Of a stretch of DNA of 64,000 bases, positions 61,775 to 64,000 are shown piece by piece (the stretch's first letter is position 1; each line of letters starts with the position of its first letter). The stretch spans positions 1,240,001 through 1,304,000 of the forward strand of contig NZ_CDGG01000001.1 of assembly GCF_000821065.1 (NCBI RefSeq), read 5' to 3'. The notes beneath the pieces are model-generated. The model searched no databases. It worked only from the letters and a program-made list of their open reading frames with translations, and had not been told where the DNA came from. The position numbers were made by a program, and so were the translations under genes. This stretch comes from Oceanobacillus oncorhynchi (GTDB taxonomy: Bacteria; Bacillota; Bacilli; Bacillales; Amphibacillaceae).

Positions 61775-63559
61775 ATGAGTGAAACAAAAGAAAGATTATT
61801 TAAAGGCGGCGGTTTTTTAGTAGAGGATATTACGGCAGAAGATATTATCACACCGGAAGATTTTACCGATGAGCACAAGATGATTGCGAAAACAACGGAG
61901 GATTTTGTATTAGGAGAGGTTGTTCCTAAAATCGATAATCTGGAAAATCAAGAGTTTGAGCATTCCGTTGATTTGCTGAAAAAAGCCGGAGAATTAGGTT
62001 TATTGGGTGCTGATGTGCCGGAAGCATATGGCGGTCTCGCGTTAGATAAAATCAGTTCTTCCTTAATTGCAGAGAAGTTTTCCCGCGCCGGCGGTTTCTC
62101 TATTACACATGGCGCACATGTCGGAATCGGCTCCCTGCCAATCGTCTTCTTTGGGAACGATGCACAGAAGGAAAAATATCTTCCTAAATTAGCCACAGGT
62201 GAGTTAATTGCTGCCTATGCACTCACTGAGCCAAGTTCAGGCTCTGATGCGCTTGGTGCAAAAGCAACAGCCAAACTAAATGATGCCGGCACGCATTATA
62301 TTTTAAATGGCGAGAAGCAGTGGATCACCAACTCTGCTTTTGCAGATGTCTTTATCGTCTACGCTAAAATTGACGGCGAGCATTTCAGCGCCTTTATTGT
62401 GGAAAGAGAATATCCGGGTGTATCTACAGGGCCGGAAGAAAAGAAAATGGGTATCAAGAGTTCTTCTACAAGAACACTGGTCTTAGAGGATGCCGAGGTT
62501 CCGGTAGAAAATCTGCTTGGTGAAAAAGGCCGCGGACACGTGATTGCTTTTAATATTTTGAATGTCGGCCGTTATAAACTGGCTGTCGGCGGTATCGGAG
62601 CAGCGAAGCGTACTCTGGAATTAGCTGTAAAATATGCAAATGAGCGCAAGCAGTTCCAAACACCGATTTCAAGCTTTTCGCTGACACAGGAAAAATTAGC
62701 AACGATTGCTTCCAAACTATATGCGAATGAAAGTGCCGTTTACCGGATTGTCGGTTTATTTGAACAGCGGATGGGCGCATTATCTGAAGAGCAGCTGCAG
62801 GATGGACGTGAGGTTGCCAGGGCAATCGCGGAGTATCAAATTGAATGCTCGATGGCAAAATACATGGTTTCCGAATTGTTGGATTATGCAGTGGACGAAG
62901 CCGTTCAGCTCCATGGCGGATACGGATTTATGCAGGAATACGAAGTAGAACGGATTTATCGTGATTCCCGTATTAACCGTATTTTTGAAGGAACGAATGA
63001 AATCAATCGCCTGCTTGTGCCGGGAACATTGCTGAAAAAAGCAATGAAAGGTGAGCTGCCATTATTGGAAAAGGCACAGGGACTGCAGGAAGAATTAATG
63101 ATGATGATGCCGGAGGAAGTCGGCACAGAAGCATTAGAGCAGGAAAAATATTTATTGAGGAATGCGAAAAAGCTCATCTTGCTCGGAGCTGGATTGGCAG
63201 CACAGAAATACGGTAAAAAATTAGAACAGGAGCAGGAAATACTTGTTAAATTGGCAGATATGACAGCAGAGGTATTTAATATGGAATCTGCTATCCTTCG
63301 TACCGAAAAAGCCATTTCCAATGCCGGTTCAGAAAAAGCACAGCTGAAATTACTATATACGGAAGTGTATGTACAAGAAGCGTTTAACAGAATGGAGGCA
63401 GCAGCAAAAGAAATTCTGATTACTGCGGAAGAAGGGGATTCGCTGCGCGTCATGTTATCTTCTTTACGTAAGCTGACAAGGCATACACCAATCAATGTGG
63501 TTAAGAAGAAACGCGAAATTGCTGCGAAGGTTATTGAAGAAGAAAAATATATTGTTTAA
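61775..63559 (+). CDS. fadE: Acyl-CoA dehydrogenase FadE
   Basis: A 594-residue acyl-CoA dehydrogenase of the very-long-chain type with a C-terminal extension of about 180 residues. AYALTEPSSGSDALG and QWITNSAFADV bind FAD; the catalytic base is the Glu in RIFEGTNEINRLL. Unlike the dehydrogenase at 8907 it keeps the usual C-terminal base. ATG follows AAAGGGGAAAT. Last gene of the fad operon. Confidence 0.92.
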   Translation: MSETKERLFKGGGFLVEDITAEDIITPEDFTDEHKMIAKTTEDFVLGEVVPKIDNLENQEFEHSVDLLKKAGELGLLGADVPEAYGGLALDKISSSLIAEKFSRAGGFSITHGAHVGIGSLPIVFFGNDAQKEKYLPKLATGELIAAYALTEPSSGSDALGAKATAKLNDAGTHYILNGEKQWITNSAFADVFIVYAKIDGEHFSAFIVEREYPGVSTGPEEKKMGIKSSSTRTLVLEDAEVPVENLLGEKGRGHVIAFNILNVGRYKLAVGGIGAAKRTLELAVKYANERKQFQTPISSFSLTQEKLATIASKLYANESAVYRIVGLFEQRMGALSEEQLQDGREVARAIAEYQIECSMAKYMVSELLDYAVDEAVQLHGGYGFMQEYEVERIYRDSRINRIFEGTNEINRLLVPGTLLKKAMKGELPLLEKAQGLQEELMMMMPEEVGTEALEQEKYLLRNAKKLILLGAGLAAQKYGKKLEQEQEILVKLADMTAEVFNMESAILRTEKAISNAGSEKAQLKLLYTEVYVQEAFNRMEAAAKEILITAEEGDSLRVMLSSLRKLTRHTPINVVKKKREIAAKVIEEEKYIV

Positions 63560-63561
63560 CT

Positions 63562-63620
63562 AACACAAAGGAGCTGTCGTAAAATGCATAGGATGCATTT
63601 GATGACAGCTCCCTTGTGTT
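63562..63620. terminator. Bidirectional terminator after fadE
   Basis: AACACAAAGGAGCTGTC (63562-63578) pairs with GACAGCTCCCTTGTGTT (63604-63620) with one mismatch, between convergent genes. Confidence 0.8.
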
Positions 63621-64000
63621 CTAATCCTTCGTGGATTTTTCTTTTAATAAAGCTTTAATTTCTTTCAGCTCTTTTTCCATTTCTTCCAATTTTAAATCAG
63701 TTGGCGATGGTGTCTCTTCCCGGCTTGCTTCTTCCACATTATTGACAACAACCCCGACAAATAAATTAATAATAACGAATGCACCAATTAAAATAAAGGT
63801 TACAAAATACCACCAGGAGGAAGGATCTTGTTCTAAAATAGGGTACATCACACCACTTGCCCATGACTCTAATGTAATTACCTGAAATAAGGTGAGTAGG
63901 GTTCGATGCAAAGAACCGAAGTATTCAGGAGAAATGGATGCAAAAAGAGTGGTTCCAATAACGGCATAGACATAGAAGAACAGCCCTAAAAGAATCATGA
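63621..64000 (-). CDS. Voltage-gated sodium channel (NaChBac-like), 3' part
   Basis: The C-terminal part of an ion channel whose 5' end lies beyond the window; the ATG at 63998 is probably internal. It holds the end of S5 (GLFFYVYAVIGTTLF), the pore with selectivity filter TLESWASG, identical in wording to NaChBac, S6 (WYFVTFILIGAFVIINLFVGVVVNNV) and a C-terminal coiled coil (LKLEEMEKELKEIKALLKEK). Such channels conduct sodium in alkaliphilic and halotolerant Bacillaceae and aid motility and pH homeostasis. Confidence 0.85.
   Translation of the reverse strand, partial: MILLGLFFYVYAVIGTTLFASISPEYFGSLHRTLLTLFQVITLESWASGVMYPILEQDPSSWWYFVTFILIGAFVIINLFVGVVVNNVEEASREETPSPTDLKLEEMEKELKEIKALLKEKSTKD

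Noticed and set aside
61312-61878. Minus-strand 188-codon frame across the fadA-fadE junction
   Set aside because: Antisense to two clear beta-oxidation genes; composition is that of a shadow frame.
62956-63495. Minus-strand 179-codon frame in fadE
   Set aside because: Antisense to the well-defined fadE C-terminal domain; no start signals.

Overview
The window reads as a low-GC Gram-positive chromosome segment from the Bacillaceae, most like the Oceanobacillus/Virgibacillus group. This rests on gene content: the fadN-fadA-fadE operon with a FadR box, znuC-znuB-zur, CwlO-type hydrolases behind WalR-like boxes, a BCCT betaine carrier and a NaChBac-type channel. Strong AGGAGG-type ribosome sites and simple T-tailed terminators also fit. 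The genus is inference. I found no rRNA, tRNA or CRISPR array.

Layout. (1) 1-18.9 kb is a catabolic island: a GntR/FCD regulator; a first operon with two zinc alcohol dehydrogenases, an AiiA/AttM-type lactonase and an aldehyde dehydrogenase; a second operon with a CitE-type lyase, class III CoA-transferase, MaoC hydratase, acyl-CoA dehydrogenase, MmgE/PrpD protein, two-subunit class I fumarase and VOC protein; then a TAXI-TRAP transporter and a DASS carrier. Four promoters in this island carry the same TTGTATCC/TACAATATCC-type element just after the -10, and two also carry catabolite (cre) sites. The second operon matches the known itaconate/methylsuccinate gene set of Pseudomonas. The natural reading is a regulon for a branched C5 dicarboxylate, probably extended to its lactone or alcohol precursors by the first operon. 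(2) 19.4-21.4 kb: sirB-sirC-nirC-like genes behind a Rex/Fnr-type palindrome. (3) 21.5-25 kb: an IS605-type tnpB element split by an intact IS3-family element, next to a truncated DinB-family gene. (4) 26.4-33.2 kb: a compact, overlapping operon for dTDP-Fuc4NAc synthesis with a polyprenyl glycosyltransferase, an SMR-type flippase and a GT-C-like membrane protein, predicted to decorate a cell-surface polymer. (5) 33.4-49.9 kb: two paralogous secreted CwlO-type cell-wall enzymes, copC-copD, an M42 peptidase, a YtrA-type ABC operon, a TetR locus, hemolysin III, DUF1836 plus luciferase-like genes, DedA, an Rpn-family nuclease and an aromatic acid exporter-like protein. (6) 50-57.4 kb: a BCCT transporter with a possible SigB promoter, a CNNM/CorC-type protein with a hairpin between its ribosome site and its start, a VLRF1-type protein, an SH3 protein and znuCB-zur. 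(7) 57.4-57.8 kb: an ORF-less IS605-like remnant. (8) 58-63.6 kb: fadNAE, then the 3' part of a sodium-channel gene that runs off the window.

Start codons were reassigned where a ribosome site clearly favoured an internal start. All family calls come from motif reading by eye; no database search was run.
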